Below are positions 7,301 to 7,357 of a stretch of DNA of 7,357 nucleotides, piece after piece (position 1 is the stretch's first letter; each line of letters opens with the position of its first letter). The stretch comes from Candidatus Hydrogenedentota bacterium (GTDB lineage Bacteria; Hydrogenedentota; Hydrogenedentia; Hydrogenedentiales; GCA-2746185): NCBI GenBank assembly GCA_012965445.1, contig DTSJ01000425.1:1-7357 (forward strand), given 5' to 3'. The translations under genes and the position numbers were made by a program. The notes under the pieces were generated by a model that saw only the letters and a program-made list of their open reading frames with translations, searched no databases and had not been told where the DNA came from.

Positions 7301-7357
7301 CGCGCTCACTATCGATTCGACCTTTGACACCTCGGAAAAAAAGACAGCGGAAATACA
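4254..7357 (+). CDS. tamB: TamB body, beta-rich periplasmic-spanning part in a shifted frame (3' end cut by window)
   Basis: This is the main body of the TamB (AsmA-like/DUF490) protein. It is anchored in the inner membrane and spans the periplasm to TamA as a long groove of beta strands, with proposed roles in outer-membrane protein insertion and phospholipid transport. I followed this frame codon by codon: it is open from 4239 to the window end with no stop, about 1,034 codons from ATG 4254. It opens with FGRLSLLSLETERVDLITLP, then an acidic linker, then IPVWLTIKEFIIDRIDIDEE, which fits the conserved TamB N-terminal pattern. Thereafter it is a continuous series of short alternating strands rich in Gly, Ser, Asp, Glu and Thr, with no cysteine and no membrane helix. 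The C-terminal conserved TamB domain is not reached. If translated alone it would start at ATG 4254 (AAGG at 4247-4250, spacing only three bases) or ATG 4269 and would lack an export signal. It is more likely the continuation of the gene starting at 4006. Confidence 0.82.
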   Translation, partial: MSPFEMAFGRLSLLSLETERVDLITLPQREMAEETPATASSIPNIPVWLTIKEFIIDRIDIDEEVLGQSASLMISGSLVQTSPNSGIKLSLYAHDLKESDTKIAFFAEKQDQSLVLNASLHDGIYLPERLNTSDPISIELSGAGLIASWAGELGFSIGDEKIGKVTIEYEEGNALRVRSIDAVRLTNESFPVFVSDLLGSETSFEATVNLARFSSEPSGSLSLVSSVSELNVSGSFNIEEQTVNGDVMFTHVQLSRLSDRFEANQVNPAKLTIEIRGTTEELHSSVTAWSAEEKVMEGEVVIRASSPFAIQGNLKALADTGLWTEKFQTIFSDDIEMSLDLNYDQESDRFVVREFDLSTTWAEFSVAGSSTWKAKTIDGTVKASIDNLDGLNEFLGIDLGGRATLSAEMHGTTSDFHTTSHVAIHDFEVADVRISSIELEIEAQGKDWTNAFETPTSLHLEGSGESIRINEQTQPRIEFVADGSIPNEEELILDEFSLHDQNTHVSGNADVNLQTRETVVHVEARSNDIAAVTSLFDNEISGRLEAALQLKSEAGVWHGVLNMQLDEPDRLPRGLSELAGQHVRADIQGTFLDDVFTINSAELEGQYARLTGTGRYHSESRDGTLQGNITVPDLGVLNSEKSSVLAGHAMAEVSIHSSGEQFEARLNINVGELRFNDQEVETAQVWIDINGESQNGEGITHVSLGHSGEIIEAESSFRFDSDRIIVPKFLITNRDNVIEGNAEIAYRDSTGRVEIAALMPDLSSFEPFIGMPLQGSIDGDAEFDGRGGTESFGGLFNIHDFSTSVLSADFVTASWKLDDVLTSPQGRLNVSGSEIALEQIVVQKFEASDNLKDGISDIEIEASGELDHNIPWNASAYTKLYTEESKIDLERLQGNLDRYAFRLIESTAISVDDQQILLDPTRLQVANGTIDAGGIWSENLLNVDSHWKAIPLSIAELFGFPIAQGTMDGRIDLSGTPEAPQGEMSIQISDFRTRDMMRQADLPSVFASSEISLSNDALTIDSTFDTSEKKTAEI

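Overview
This window looks like part of the chromosome of a diderm (Gram-negative-type) bacterium. Everything recognisable belongs to the cell envelope: a two-gene MacB/LolCDE-type ABC exporter, then a TamA-like Omp85 outer-membrane barrel, then a TamB-like giant beta-rich protein. All supported genes are on the + strand. Base composition looks roughly balanced by eye. The lineage cannot be fixed from the sequence. The TamA and TamB patterns resemble proteobacterial-type members of those families, while the unfused, short MacB permease resembles forms common in PVC-type bacteria such as Verrucomicrobiota. That is a low-confidence impression.

Layout. Positions 1-550 hold the 3' part of an ABC ATPase cut by the left edge inside its Walker A motif. 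Positions 550-1818 hold its permease partner, joined by a one-base TAATG overlap. Positions 1819 to about 2225 form a leader of about 400 bases with no convincing gene. It contains several inverted repeats, and the best is a near-perfect hairpin/operator-like element at 2136-2161. Positions 2226-4001 hold tamA, whose start is probably a TTG directly before the signal peptide. Positions 4006-7357 hold tamB, which starts four bases after the tamA stop and runs off the right edge.

The main anomaly is in tamB. The N-terminal membrane anchor and first family motif are read in one frame, which stops at 4317. The rest, about 1,030 codons, is open without a break to the window end in another frame. 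The two frames meet around 4239-4314, most economically at 4252-4257. This is a natural frameshift mutation, a sequencing or assembly indel, or, less likely, a split or recoded gene.

How the genes work together. The ATPase and permease would make an inner-membrane mechanotransmission-type exporter; any periplasmic adaptor would lie upstream of the window. TamA and TamB are the two halves of the translocation and assembly module, which links inner and outer membranes and is implicated in outer-membrane protein insertion and phospholipid transport. I see no mobile element, CRISPR, RNA gene, defence system or clearly new system here.
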